Positions 52,280 to 63,560 of a stretch of DNA of 64,000 bases are shown piece by piece (within the stretch, counting starts at the first letter, position 1; every line of letters starts with the position of its first letter). The translations under genes and the position numbers were made by a program. A model generated the notes under the pieces. That model had not been told where the DNA came from, ran no database searches, and saw only the letters and a list, made by a program, of their open reading frames with translations. Source of the DNA: Salvia splendens (Eukaryota; Streptophyta; Magnoliopsida; Lamiales; Lamiaceae); assembly GCF_004379255.2 (NCBI RefSeq), contig NC_056034.1, positions 3,288,501 to 3,352,500 of the forward strand. The letters are read 5' to 3'.

Positions 52280-53200
52280 TGTCCCCTGAGGCCGTTCTTC
52301 TCGGAAATCTTCTTCTGTTTCACGATTAAATGGGACACTCATATTTGCTGAACAAACAGGAACACCACCCTCTGGACAACGTTTTTGATGTACAGTGAAC
52401 ATTACTTGGCCTTTTGTCATTCATTGCCACACACCAGTTGGTTAAAAGTGGAGTATCTTCACAGTTTGAGTAAATTTTTTCTGGCTTGGTGGGCGCTGGG
52501 ATTGTTGGCATGTCGCAGATTCTCATCTTCTCGTATAAATTCATTTGAAGGTGGTTAAGTGCGTCCGAAGATGGTTTGTTGTGGTGCTCAGAGTCATTCA
52601 TGTTATGAATTTCATGTCGTGAGCAACGAATGATACTAGTGCTTTTGGAGAGAATGGAACTATGAGGCTATTGTAAGATTAAAATTTTGAAAGTTGAAGG
52701 ACACCATGAAGGGTGGGGTTAGGGGATTTGAGATCTCTCAATATTCATTTGGAATATATAAAAAAAATATTCATTTCGCGTATTTTGTGCTAGTGTACCA
52801 CAATTACATACACCCAAAATGAAAATTTCCATTTTTTTATGATCCAACAATTTGTTTGAAAAAAGAAAAGTACTTTTATACGCTGTGGAGATTATTCACG
52901 AGCTTCTTTAATGAAGTTTTTTAATATGACACATTCATTTTTAGAAAAATGAAACAATTTTGTAAACAACAAACTAGATTATGTCTGAAATGCGTTGCGA
53001 CACTATTAGTCTCGGGTATATTGAATCATCAATATTTATGAATGTAATGACTAAATGAAGATAAATGAATTTTTAATTAAACAAATATAAACATATCGAC
53101 CAACAAATTAAAAAAAGAATAACAACAATGCAATTTGGTTGTACGGACTGCACAAATGGGCCGGTTGGCCCGCTAACCAAATAGGAATGAAATACCTATT
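52280..53200. other. Intergenic DNA between CHR8 and NOP10
   Basis: CHR8 3' UTR (to roughly 52700) and AT-rich spacer. No recognised element. Confidence 0.5.
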
Positions 53201-53204
53201 TATT

Positions 53205-53216
53205 GTCAAACCCTAA
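53205..53216 (+). promoter_or_regulatory. Telo-box upstream of NOP10
   Basis: AAACCCTAAA at 53208-53217, about 85 bp before the ATG, with GGCC-rich motifs (GGGCCGG, TTGGCCC) at 53157-53171. This is the usual promoter pattern of plant ribosome-biogenesis genes. Confidence 0.55.
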
Positions 53217-53297
53217 AGCCGCCAATCTGAAGGGTTGAAGCTGAAGCTGAAGCTCAACATATTTCCCAGATTAAGGTGGTTTTGAGTGTTGGTGAAG

Positions 53298-54310
53298 ATG
53301 TATCTCCAATTTTACATCAACGATAACGGTGACAAAGTTTACACCACCAAGGTCCTCCTTTGCCCCCTTCGTTTTCTGTTCAATTTTCTTTTCATTTAAT
53401 ATAATATGTGATTAATCAATTTTTTTGGCGATTTTCTATGTGTAGAAGGAGTCACCGCTAGGGTTAGCGACAGAATCAGCCCATCCTGGTAATATTTCCG
53501 ATTCTGTAATTAATAGTATGAGCTATTGTATCCCTTTATTCTCCTCATTGGGGTCGTGTGTGAAGAGACTTGGGAGGAGAGGGGCTAAATGGATTAATTT
53601 GTTTTCTTTGACCATTCTTTTTTGAAATATTATTGAACCGTGATGTTATTGGTACAGTGATGGAGAAAAATTATAGTAGTAGATGATTCAAATTCTTTAA
53701 TTCCATGCTTTGTTTTCAGTAATCATTGACGACAACGAATTCTATTGTACGAAGTTTATAGCCTGAAATCCCGTCAAGTCTTTGCAAGATTATATCTCAT
53801 GATTGAATATGTATAATGTTTGGATCATGAGTTTGAATCTTAGAACTTAATCCGTTAATCCTAGATGGATAATAAGTTATGACAGACCCTCCAGCTAAAA
53901 TAATCTATCTTAGATGAATAATCATATGATAATAAATTATAGCAACAGAACAACACTTATGTTATATTGTGTGTACTATCTACTACTGGTATGCCAGAAT
54001 CTCTTTGGTTTCATCGTTGTGGACTCTAATTGTCAGCCATTTTGCTTGCTATTTAACTGGACTTACTGGGTAAGCTTGTATTTTGAAAATTAAACTCATA
54101 AATTTGAACTGCTAATCGATGTCAGTACATCAGTAAGACTGAATGAAACTTGTTCTGAGTTTTGCGTCTCTGATGCTTATGTTCTGATTCTTCTCGTTTT
54201 TCCTGCATGCAGCCCGATTCTCCCCTGATGATAAATACTCAAGGCAGAGAATTCTTCTGAAGAAGCGCTTTGGTCTGCTTCCAACCCAAGGCCCTCCTCC
54301 CAAGTACTGA
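53298..54310 (+). CDS. NOP10: H/ACA ribonucleoprotein complex subunit NOP10
   Basis: The smallest core protein of H/ACA RNPs, working with dyskerin/CBF5, GAR1 and NHP2 in rRNA pseudouridylation in the nucleolus. Three exons, 53298-53351, 53446-53488 and 54213-54310, give 64 residues, the standard eukaryotic length. The chain begins [18 protein letters not shown], continues [20 protein letters not shown] and ends [13 protein letters not shown], all family hallmarks. Because each exon is short, simple ORF finding misses it. Intron 2 (53489-54212) holds a fragment related to a MITE at 62.6 kb. Confidence 0.96.
53855..53962 (-). repeat. MITE fragment in NOP10 intron 2
   Basis: Its reverse complement shares ATTATTTTAG-TGGAG and ATTATCCATCTAGGATTAA-like blocks, in the same order, with the MITE candidate at 62571-62775. 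Boundaries are approximate and terminal repeats were not found. Confidence 0.5.
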
Positions 54311-55855
54311 GGTTGCTAGCATTCCCCCCTTGCAGTCTTGCAGATATGGTACATGGGCATATATTTGTAGGCTGTAACAGTATCATGACTGAATTAATGT
54401 TTATTACTCCCTTTTAACAAGTTTATTATTAATATTGTCTTAGTCTTATGATCACGTATTATTGCCGTCTAGTTAGCCCGTTCCCTTGAATATCTATCTT
54501 CACTGGAATTCTGTTTTAAGCACTGCTTTAAGGTGTTTTGTGCTACGAATTTGGGTTTCAGCTTTCACAACGATAGTTTGTTACTAATGTCTGTCGTCTA
54601 CTTTCATTATATGTTTCAGTATGTCTATTAAGACTGTTATTTAATTTTATTTACACGTCGATTGGTGGTCTTTATTGAGGTTTAATTTTGATTCTGTTTT
54701 TTAAAATTACATTGAATCTGGACGAGCTTAAATGAAACATAGATTAATCGTTTGTTGCAAATAAACCAGTTTATCTTTCTCTGACACATTATAAATTTAT
54801 ATCCTACTATTGTTGTCTAGTTTTAAGTTTAAACAGACGAATAATACGTCGTACCTCTTCCATGAGGAGAAATTGTAAGTAACATGGTCTAAAGTTTTAT
54901 TCTTTTTTTTATTCTTGTTGAAACTATTATTGTGCGTCAATAATTAGAATCTTAGTGAACATTTTATTTTAAGAAACATTTATTGATTAGAATTGGAATT
55001 CGGCAAAACATTATAAACTTGTGAAATTTTTTAAATTAGGATCAAATCCATTGTATCTGTATGGATTGTGTCCTTAAGCTGAGGGTGATTGTTTCCTTTT
55101 AACAATTTTAATTAGGACAGAATCCATTTTATTTGTACAGTTACTTAAAAAAAACATTTGAACCCTTTCTAGCGAAGACGTAAGTTTAAACCTCTCAATT
55201 TATAATTTCCAGATTCTGAAATAAATTGCACGTCAGAACGATGTGGAATGTATGAATTACTCTCTGAAACAGTATTTGTAAATTTAATTCTCAAATGTAA
55301 CGTTTCCGTCAATTAGGGTTTAACATAAGATGGAATATTAATATGAAAAATGTACTCACTTGAAAAATCAGCTGTTCTCACTGATTTACGAGTCTTGTCA
55401 CGTCGAGTGTTTTCTTCTAATGATTTACGAACATCGATTGCTTCTTTGATTTTAATGGAGACACTCAATGATTGCATACAAATATTATCATCTTCTAATA
55501 AATTGTCGTGTATTACATCAAAATTAAGTGTAATAGGAGGTTTTCGAGGCAAAGTGTATTGAATGGATACAATTATACATTATTTCACCACAAAAAACAT
55601 GACATCTGGAAAAACCCAGTGTTGAAGTTTTTTAGGTTGGACACAGCCTAACATTACTCATCATATTTGTTTTGAAATTAAGATTTGCATAAAAATAATG
55701 ACACTGAGATAATGATACATATTCCATTTGTTTCCGGTGTGTCCATTTCATTGATAAACATAGGGAACGAATTTCGTCCAATAAAAATAAAATTCAAATC
55801 CTATGGTAAAATCATGTTCATGTTCGTTGCTGCTGAACATTAGTACTAATATATA
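54311..55855. other. Intergenic AT-rich DNA
   Basis: NOP10 3' UTR then AT-rich sequence. A 70-80 codon open stretch on both strands around 55313-55562 has no recognisable motif and I do not call it a gene. Confidence 0.5.
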
Positions 55856-55858
55856 CCG

Positions 55859-56140
55859 GTAGGACTAGGGTAGGACTAGGGTAGGACTAGGGGTGCGTAT
55901 ATATCGTAACTTTTTAAGTTGCTAACTCTTCAATACATTATATTAAAAATTTCAACATGATGACAATAAAATATCAATACATAATATCAACACAGTCTAT
56001 TAAAATGTTAACAAAATTATGTGTTGATATTTAATTAATATCATCGTGTTTGACATTTTTAATACACTGTGTTGATGAATTAACGGAGTTAGAAATTTAA
56101 AAATTTAGCAGTTGATCACATCCCAGTAGGACTATATATT
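55859..56140. mobile_element. Hairpin MITE with a GTAGGACTAGG tandem at its left edge
   Basis: Three tandem copies of GTAGGACTAGG (55859-55893) lead into a segment whose two halves are imperfect inverted repeats. The left half GTAACTTTTTAAGTTGCTAACTC pairs with the right half ending GAGTTAGAAATTTAAAAATTTAG, and the outer edges read AGGACTAGGGG and, reversed, AGTCCTACTGG. Non-coding. Superfamily not assigned; target duplication not found. Confidence 0.6.
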
Positions 56141-56305
56141 AAATATTAAGTCTCAATGTATTCATTTTTCTATAACTTTAAATAAATATATAATTAACAA
56201 ATAAAACTTTGATTTTTTTGAAATTAAAAATGGAAATAATAATTATAATAAATTAAAATACAAAAGAAAGCTTTTTCCACCTGACAATCTATATATATAT
56301 ATATA

Positions 56306-58115
56306 GGGATGTATTCATTTCCTTTTCCTATATTTCCTCCTTTTTCCTTCTTAATATCAGCCATTAGATTAGAGAAATGGACGGTCAAGATCAACATTGG
56401 GTAATTAATCCCGTGTTGCATTATTTGTCATATTTTGTGCATTATGAGGTACAATAGTAATCTAATAATGGCTGGAAACCGCTACGAATAATGCACCACA
56501 TGGTCACGAGTAATGCATATAATTGACTATATAATGCACAATATGTGAACTGCAATGCATACGAATAAGATGTACCATGTTATGATGTTTGGACACACGT
56601 TTCTTGTTTCCCCTAAGGGTTTAATAAGCTTAGGGGCTAGGGTATAGTACGTAGACACGTATGTAATCTTCACATGGTAACGAGTAATGGATATAATTGA
56701 CTATATAATGCACAATTTGTGAACTGCAATGCATACGAACAAGATGTGCTGTGTTATGATGTTTGACACACGTTTCTTGTTTCCCCTAAGGGTTTAATAA
56801 GCTTAGGGGCTAGGGTATAGTACGTACGCATTAATAACAAATTATAAAACGATACGAATAATTCACCAAATTGTCACGAGTAATGGATGTTATTAACTAT
56901 ATAATGCACAATATGTGAATGCATACGAATAAGATGTACCATGTTATGATGTTTGACACACGTTTCTTGTTTCCCCTAAGGGTTTAATAAGCTTAGGGGC
57001 TAGGGTATAGTACGTACGCATTAATAACAAATTATAAAACGATACGAATAATTCACCAAATTGTCACGAGTAATGGATGTTATTAACTATATAATGCACA
57101 ATATGTGAACTGCAATGCATACGAATAAGATGTACCATGTTATGATGTTTGACACACGTTTCTTGTTTCCCCTAAGGGTTTAATAAGCTTAGGGGCTAGG
57201 GTATAGTACGTAGACATTACTAAATGCACGTATGTAATCTTCAATCCGTTGATTAACCCATATACACAATACCTCTAATAATGCATAATATACTGAGATA
57301 ATGACAATTAACAGCTACATAATGCACTACCTAAACCAAATAATGCACATACGTATATTCCAATAACAACAATTTGTTAGTAATGTCTACGTACTATACC
57401 CTAGCCCCTAAGCTTATTAAACCCTTAGGGGAAACAAGAAACGTGTGTCAAACATCATAACATGGTACATCTTATTCGTATGCATTGCAGTTCACATATT
57501 GTGCATTATATAGTTAATAACATCCATTACTCGTGACAATTTGGTGAATTATTCGTATCGTTTTATAATTTGTTATTAATGCGTACGTACTATACCCTAG
57601 CCCCTAAGCTTATTAAACCCTTAGGGGAAACAAGAAACGTGTGTCAAACATCATAACACAGCACATCTTGTTCGTATGCATTGCAGTTCACAAATTGTGC
57701 ATTATATAGTCAATTATATCCATTACTCGTTACCATGTGAAGATTACATACGTGTCTACGTACTATACCCTAGCCCCTAAGCTTTTTAAACCCTTAGGGG
57801 AAACAAGAAACGTGTGTCCAAACATCATAACATGGTACATCTTATTCGTATGCATTGCAGTTCACATATTGTGCATTATATAGTCAATTATATGCATTAC
57901 TCGTGACCATGTGGTGCATTATTCGCAGATACCAAAATGTGGCAGTTACTTTTCCGTCAAATGACAATAATAACCCTGTAATGCATACAACCACCTTCTA
58001 TAATGCAACACGGAACCAGTTTTATAGAATCAATCTGATCCGTTGATGTCTTAGATCTAACGCGTAATATTAAGAAGGAAAAAGGATCTAAGATGTGAAA
58101 AGGAGAATAACGCTC

Positions 58116-58119
<4 letters not shown>
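56306..58119. mobile_element. 1.8-kb foldback element embedded in (TA)n
   Basis: Bounded by (TA)n tracts (56289-56305 and 58119-58146). Two long inverted arms, 56485-57222 and 57378-57925, flank a 155-bp spacer. The arms look almost identical, except that the left arm has one extra copy of a 190-bp unit (start points 56821 and 57011). Each unit carries a core with CCCCTAAG and CTTAGGGG as a small palindrome: four cores on the left arm (near 56611, 56785, 56974, 57168) and three inverted cores on the right (near 57397, 57599, 57774). AATAATGCAC-like motifs recur throughout. No transposase is encoded, so it is non-autonomous. Confidence 0.85.
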
Positions 58120-58146
<27 letters not shown>

Positions 58147-58150
<4 letters not shown>

Positions 58151-58432
58151 TTTGATCTATGCAAAACTAGATTTAAATACAGAAACGCAGAACAATATCA
58201 TAATTAGGGCACTTTTAGGTCATAATTAGGTAATTTTTAGGTCATGCTAACAAAGCATGACCTAAAACGATCTTAGCATGACATTAAACCCAAATATTAT
58301 AATATGACCTAAAATTGTTTAATTATGACCTTCCGTGTTTTTGGTTAATTATTGACCATTAGATCATCTAATCCTAGGGCCAAGATTTGGTCTGCATTTC
58401 TGGATTTAAACACATACTTATTTTGATCATCT

Positions 58433-58435
<3 letters not shown>
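58147..58435. mobile_element. Small TIR element B in (TA)n
   Basis: Lies between two (TA)n tracts. Left end TTTGATC and GATTTAAATACAGAAACGC correspond to the inverted right end (GATCAAAA, GTTTAAATCCAGAAATGC). A central palindrome around GTCATGCT-AAAGCATGAC lies near 58232-58262. Non-coding. Confidence 0.7.
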
Positions 58436-58461
<26 letters not shown>

Positions 58462-58466
<5 letters not shown>

Positions 58467-58784
58467 ATGTACTCATTTCCTTTATGTATCTTTTGTTCTA
58501 TTGTTCTTTTTAATCTCAGCCGTACGATTTTGTCATCCGACGGTTAGATTGATGCTATGTATCATTTAATAATGCAGATTTTCAGTTAAATAATGCACAC
58601 CGACTAATAATGCATCATTATTGTGTAATAATGCAGATTTTCAGTTGAATAATGCACACCGACTAATAATGCAAATTTTTAGTCAAATAATGCAGATCAT
58701 CACAACCATCCAATTCAAAGATCCAAGGGTTGTGATTAAAAAAATATTGGACTGAGAAGCTGCGAAAGACCTTAACACACCCTC
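58462..58784. mobile_element. Small element C in (TA)n, sharing its left end with the foldback element
   Basis: Bounded by (TA)n tracts. Its left end GGGATGTACTCATTTCCTTT matches that of the foldback element (GGGATGTATTCATTTCCTTT) at 19 of 20 positions. It contains two tandem copies of a 58-bp unit carrying AATAATGCAGATTTTCAGTT (58568 and 58626). Non-coding. Confidence 0.7.
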
Positions 58785-58799
58785 TATATATATATATAT

Positions 58800-60737
58800 A
58801 TGGATTATTTGTGACGACAAAAGATTAAATACGTGTATAAGTAAATAAATTATGAGTATTATCGATTAGAATTTAAAATAATTGGAAAGTCTTGACGTAA
58901 TACGGAAGTGGGCTCCAGCTTCTTACCCTTTTGCACGTTGGGTTGAATTTAGATGGATTATTCACGTAATCCTTATAAGTAGTACTACTCCCTATTTTAA
59001 GATTATCTGGACTTGGTTAGTTAACTTATTTGTAACTAACATGAATTAGCTATTGCAAGCATAGTTTTGTTTTGTACTAAGGACTTATGAACTCTTATTT
59101 CTCACCTATCTATATAATCAAATCATACAGAATATGGTCACAAAAATGTTGGATCTATCTAATTACCAATAATTAGATAATGCAAAATGGTTGCACAAGG
59201 ATTTCTAATTAGGGAGTTGAGTCTCTATCTATATGTTTCTTTGCATCCTCTCTTAGTGTTAGTTGCAGAAGAAATCTCAGTGCTAGTCGTTATTGGACAT
59301 GTTGGATAAAGATATTCAGTTTAATTTGATTTATCTCTCTAAATTAAATATATAGCATTAGGATATAGTACTCCGTAATAGTTAAAAGTTAAAAATAGTT
59401 ATAGATAAAAATTACTCCATAAAAGATAATGTATGAAAAAGGTATATATAAATAGTATGTGTGAGGAATTGAGTCAACTAATTGATAACATTAGTCATGG
59501 AAAAGTATGCCTTTGTTGTAAGCAAGAAGTAACACACAGCGCCGCTTGACAATAAAAAGGGAAATGAGAAAGAAATGTAAAACTTTACAATTTTGTCAAA
59601 AAAGAATAAAGTTTATCTGAAAAGCTGGCTCTCACCTTCTCGTATAAGCTTGATCAGATAAAATTTATCTTATCGACAACGGACATCAAATTTAGTTAAA
59701 TCTGGTTTTTATTTAGATTAAAAGGATTAAGAATCTATAAATAATTAACCTTACAATTAATATGAGAAGAATAAGAAGATTGATACTGAAAGCAAGCTAG
59801 TTGTCAACTTCAATGGGGAATCTTGAGATAGTGAATGTAACCATAAAAGTAATTAAAAATGATAACATATCTATTTATTAATTCAATAATTTCCCCCACA
59901 ATTCTATATGCGACACCACGAATTATTTTGGTGACTTGGCAAAAGATTTGATATTGTTTTTATTGGTGTATTTAATTAAATCTGATATTACACCAGTCAA
60001 ATTTTGATGTTATAGGGAACAAAAATAAAATAGAATGTCATGTCATGTCAAGTTTATTCATAATATAGACACACGAACTATTTTCTAGCGATTTGTAATC
60101 TCTATACATGAACAAAATCTATTCGTCGACAATATTAATATTTGTCAAACCCATTAACATTATTGTTCTTGCCACGCATTTTTTATATTTCAAGGTTTAA
60201 AAATGACTGTGGAACGTGTGACGAAATTTTCAGAAAACATTAGAACATGAATAGGGGCGATGGAAGTATAATCACGGGATCCAATAAGTCCAATAAAACA
60301 ATCAAATTTTTTCATTAATTTATTTGACTTGTTAATTAGAATATAATACTACTACAATATAAATTTGGACACTTTCGTAAATTATTATACTATTGATATT
60401 TTATTTCATATGAACTGAGCCATGTAATATTCATTGATTGAGCATATACTAGTATTTATTTATATGCATATCTATGTATTTGTACATTGCGAACACATTT
60501 GTAGGACACCATGATTATTTCTAGTAGCGCGCAAAATATTCTGGACTCGATGGGTTCTCGACATTATAGAAGTGCAGAACGACGATTACATAGCTGGCTT
60601 ATGAAGGGATGCCAGACCAATTAGATGACATAATGTTGCGGTCACGACCAACCGCTATTCGGTGAAGAGATTTTTTCTTGTGGTCATGGAGGCCTTTCAT
60701 GATTCTTATTAGAGAAGGCCAACCACTGTGGGTGCCC
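58800..60737. other. Intergenic AT-rich DNA
   Basis: No coding exon, RNA gene or clear element. Scattered AT microsatellite-like runs only. Confidence 0.5.
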
Positions 60738-61264
60738 AATTCTTGATGAATTTGAACGAGAGGATTTAGGGCTTTTCCAATATGCTCAATAACATTGACT
60801 GTATGCACTGGGTATGGAAGAATTGTCTGACTATATGGCAAGATGTTTAAACCAATGACTACAAGGGCTAGCATGTGACCATCAACCTCGAAGGTGTTGC
60901 TAACTAGCGGCTTTGAGTTTGACATGCATTCTTTGGTAGCCAAGTCGAACAACGATGTAACGTCCTCAACTGATTGCCTTTTCTCAACGTTGTTTGCGCC
61001 GGTAGGGCCCCGAGTATCAAACTCACGACCAATCGATGATGGTACCATATGAGGTACTACTTGTAGATGACATCTCGTGAAGTCGATTGCATGTCTAATG
61101 ATCCAAAAAGGCATTATTTGCAATACCAAGAGGTTGAACGGAAGAATGTTGAGAGGACTCTCGGTGTGCTACAAACGAGCTAGGCAATGAGTGAAAATGA
61201 TTCGTACATGGTATCAATCATCGCATCACATGCATGTATCTTAGTGCATAATAGCTCAGTCCGT
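60738..61264 (+). pseudogene. PIF/Harbinger-type transposase remnant
   Basis: Plus-strand pieces in shifting frames match the plant Harbinger (DDE_Tnp_4) transposase in the correct order: GFSNMLNNIDCMHWVWKNC near 60773-60828, HAFFG near 60926-60940, SNNDV near 60945-60962, and QYQEVERKNVERTLGVLQTS near 61122-61182, then ACILVHNSS. Several stops and frameshifts interrupt it, and the region upstream of the first block is unrecognisable. The 176-codon open frame on the opposite strand (60599-61129) is an antisense artefact of this fossil. Confidence 0.82.
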
Positions 61265-62570
61265 CTCATGTTGCACCGTCTCAATTCCAATAAAATTAAT
61301 ATCGATAGGTTCCCACTTACAACCAACTTCAATAAGATTTGGTTGCAAAATTGGTGCACATAACAATTGAAGTTTAATTAGGAGTTTAAATCAGACAAAT
61401 TTTAGTATTTAATTATGCAATTTTAATTAATTAATTAAAATAATTTTTAATTTCATTTAATTTTAATATTTGATTTATCAAGTAATTTATTTATTTTAAG
61501 CATTTTTTTCAGTTCATTGTAATTTAAATAAATATGTAAAATTAGACAATAATAAAAATAATGATAAAATAAAAATTTTGAGCTGTCTTTGAAATGTGGC
61601 TCTAGCCCTATCGAAGAAGTTGTAGCTGACACGAGAATTGCTTATTTGACAACTAAAATCGATTTTGAGCATGGAGGGCCTTAGAACAAAGTTTTAACTG
61701 GCAAATTAATTAAAATCACAATTTTTTTCTCAATACTCCAAACTATATTGATTGAATGAGTGTCCTTACTTTTCGGAATCTTGTAATACATTGATCATTG
61801 CAGATCTGACTGAATATCTAAAATGAGATTTTACATATTCAAATAATAAAGAAATATTTTTATTTTAATAAAACTCTAAATGAATGTATTTTCGGATTCG
61901 AATCCCAGAGACGAAATTTATATATTTTTCAATGCAATTAAATTAGTAATAATACAGTAACTTATACATTAAATGCATTGTTCACATATTCAAATAATAA
62001 AGAAATATTTTTATTTTAATAAAATAACATTATGTCGATCTAATGAATCCCATATATAATTATTTATCTCAATCATACATTCAATTTCGATTCCGAACGT
62101 TAATTAGTTCTTAACACGTGCCTTACATCTTTGTCGTGATATGATTGATATATTAATTACTGAGTAATTAGCAAGTTTAAATCCGAGTCTTAACTATACT
62201 ACCTCGTAGCGATATATATGTATCGATGAAAAGGATAGGAACTTATAAATAATAAAAAAAAATGAAGGGATATATATGTATACATTAGTGATTGGTTAAA
62301 AGGAAATGATTTAGTGTGAAAATGACAAGTGAGAAGGGGTCCCTTTAATTATGGTGAGTGTGGGCATGACTTATGGAGGTGAATAATCTCAAAATAGACT
62401 AAGGAGCATACAATTATTGGCTCCAATCTCAAGATGCCAAGGAATAAGAAGCCGTCACTCTTTCACCAACATCCCATGTACACATATACATACTAATTTC
62501 ACACATACTACCTAACACACACATACTAATTTCACACATACTACCTAACACACACATACACAATCCACTA
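61265..62570. other. AT-rich DNA with short repeats
   Basis: A ~43-bp AT-rich segment beginning CATATTCAAATAATAAAGAA occurs twice (61836 and 61986), probably a local duplication. A 34-bp tandem (ACATACTAATTTCACACATA and following) lies at 62484-62555. No gene. Confidence 0.5.
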
Positions 62571-62775
62571 AGGTTGCGTTCGGTTGCCATGACTAATATC
62601 ATGAGACTATCCATCTAGGATTAAGTCGTGAGATTATTTTAGTTGGAGAGGGGAGGCTATGACTAATTATCATGAGACTATCCATCTAGGATTAAGTTGA
62701 AGGGTTCAATCTTATGAACCAAACATGATACATATTTAATCATGAGATTTAATCTTTCCAACCGAACACTCTCTA
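62571..62775. mobile_element. MITE candidate with GTTCGGTTG ends
   Basis: About 205 bp. The left end GGTTGCGTTCGGTTG pairs with CAACCGAACACTC at the right end. The interior repeats a unit with ATCATGAGACTATCCATCTA (two copies, near 62598 and 62668). Similar GCGTTCGGTT-ended MITEs are common in plants. A target duplication is not clear. Confidence 0.65.
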
Positions 62776-63190
62776 GGTGTAGTATACATCTACGGTCTAC
62801 CCATGGAATAATATTTTTATAGGAGGCTATAATCACATATATAAATACTACTGTAAAAGTTAAAATTAAAGTAATTATGGATCATTAATCATTACTAATG
62901 TTGTCATAAATTGATGCAGTATCCAATATCCAGAGTCAAAGTTAATCATGATCAATCGAAATTTCTGAATATGATTCTTTATTTAATATATTGGGTACAA
63001 TATTGCATTGTTCACGTACTTTTCAATACTATTCATAACTATAATAGTATATTAAGAATTCTGATATTGAACATTACATAATTCACTTACTTTTTTTTCC
63101 TCCCATTTTTAAGTTTTTCAAATTATAACATCAAATTCAATTAATTTATGAATGAATAAAAAGAACTAAATTTTTTTTTATCAAAAATAG
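62776..63190. other. Intergenic AT-rich DNA
   Basis: Very AT-rich; nothing recognised. Confidence 0.5.
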
Positions 63191-63560
63191 AAAATTATAT
63201 AATTGAGATTAAACAATACATCTGGCCTCGAGTATGTCCACAAACCGGGTTGCTTTGCCATTCCTTCCTCGTTCTCATTTAACAAGTCTCTACACATGAC
63301 ATTGTAGTACATCGCCATTAATACACTCTCAATGGATTATCGCATTTTCTCCTTGATTTCCTGCATCTTCTAGACATTCGCAACAAAAGATGTGATCATT
63401 GGCTTCTCCTAAGCCTCGAGGAACTTTAAGGCCCATAATTGATAGAGATTATGCTCTTCTTTGATCAAATTGGTGTCACTCTAGTCGCTTTTCCACTACG
63501 ACTCGACTTAGTTGTAGATGGTGCCGAATTTCTAGACTTGTGGCCTGTGGGTTAGCCATC
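63190..63560 (-). pseudogene. Decayed coding-like sequence, unassigned
   Basis: On the minus strand, short open pieces read like a basic Ser/Thr-rich segment (SRNSAPSTTKSSRSGKATR) then LIKEEHNLYQLWALKFLE and KMQEIKEKMR, separated by stops. The pattern (basic linker, then helical KMQEIKEK-like C-terminus) resembles the tail of the Myb/NAM-like proteins that accompany plant PIF/Harbinger elements, and a Harbinger fossil lies 2 kb away, but the match is by impression only. Confidence 0.3.

Noticed and set aside
55313..55562. Overlapping 79- and 70-codon frames on opposite strands
   Set aside because: AT-rich sequence, no motif, no splice context; no support as a gene.
60599..61129. A 176-codon open frame on the minus strand as a hypothetical gene
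   Set aside because: The plus strand carries ordered Harbinger transposase motifs, so the frame is antisense to a pseudogene.
62429..62614. A 61-codon frame with repeated VLGSMCEISM
   Set aside because: Product of a 34-bp tandem repeat plus flanking sequence.
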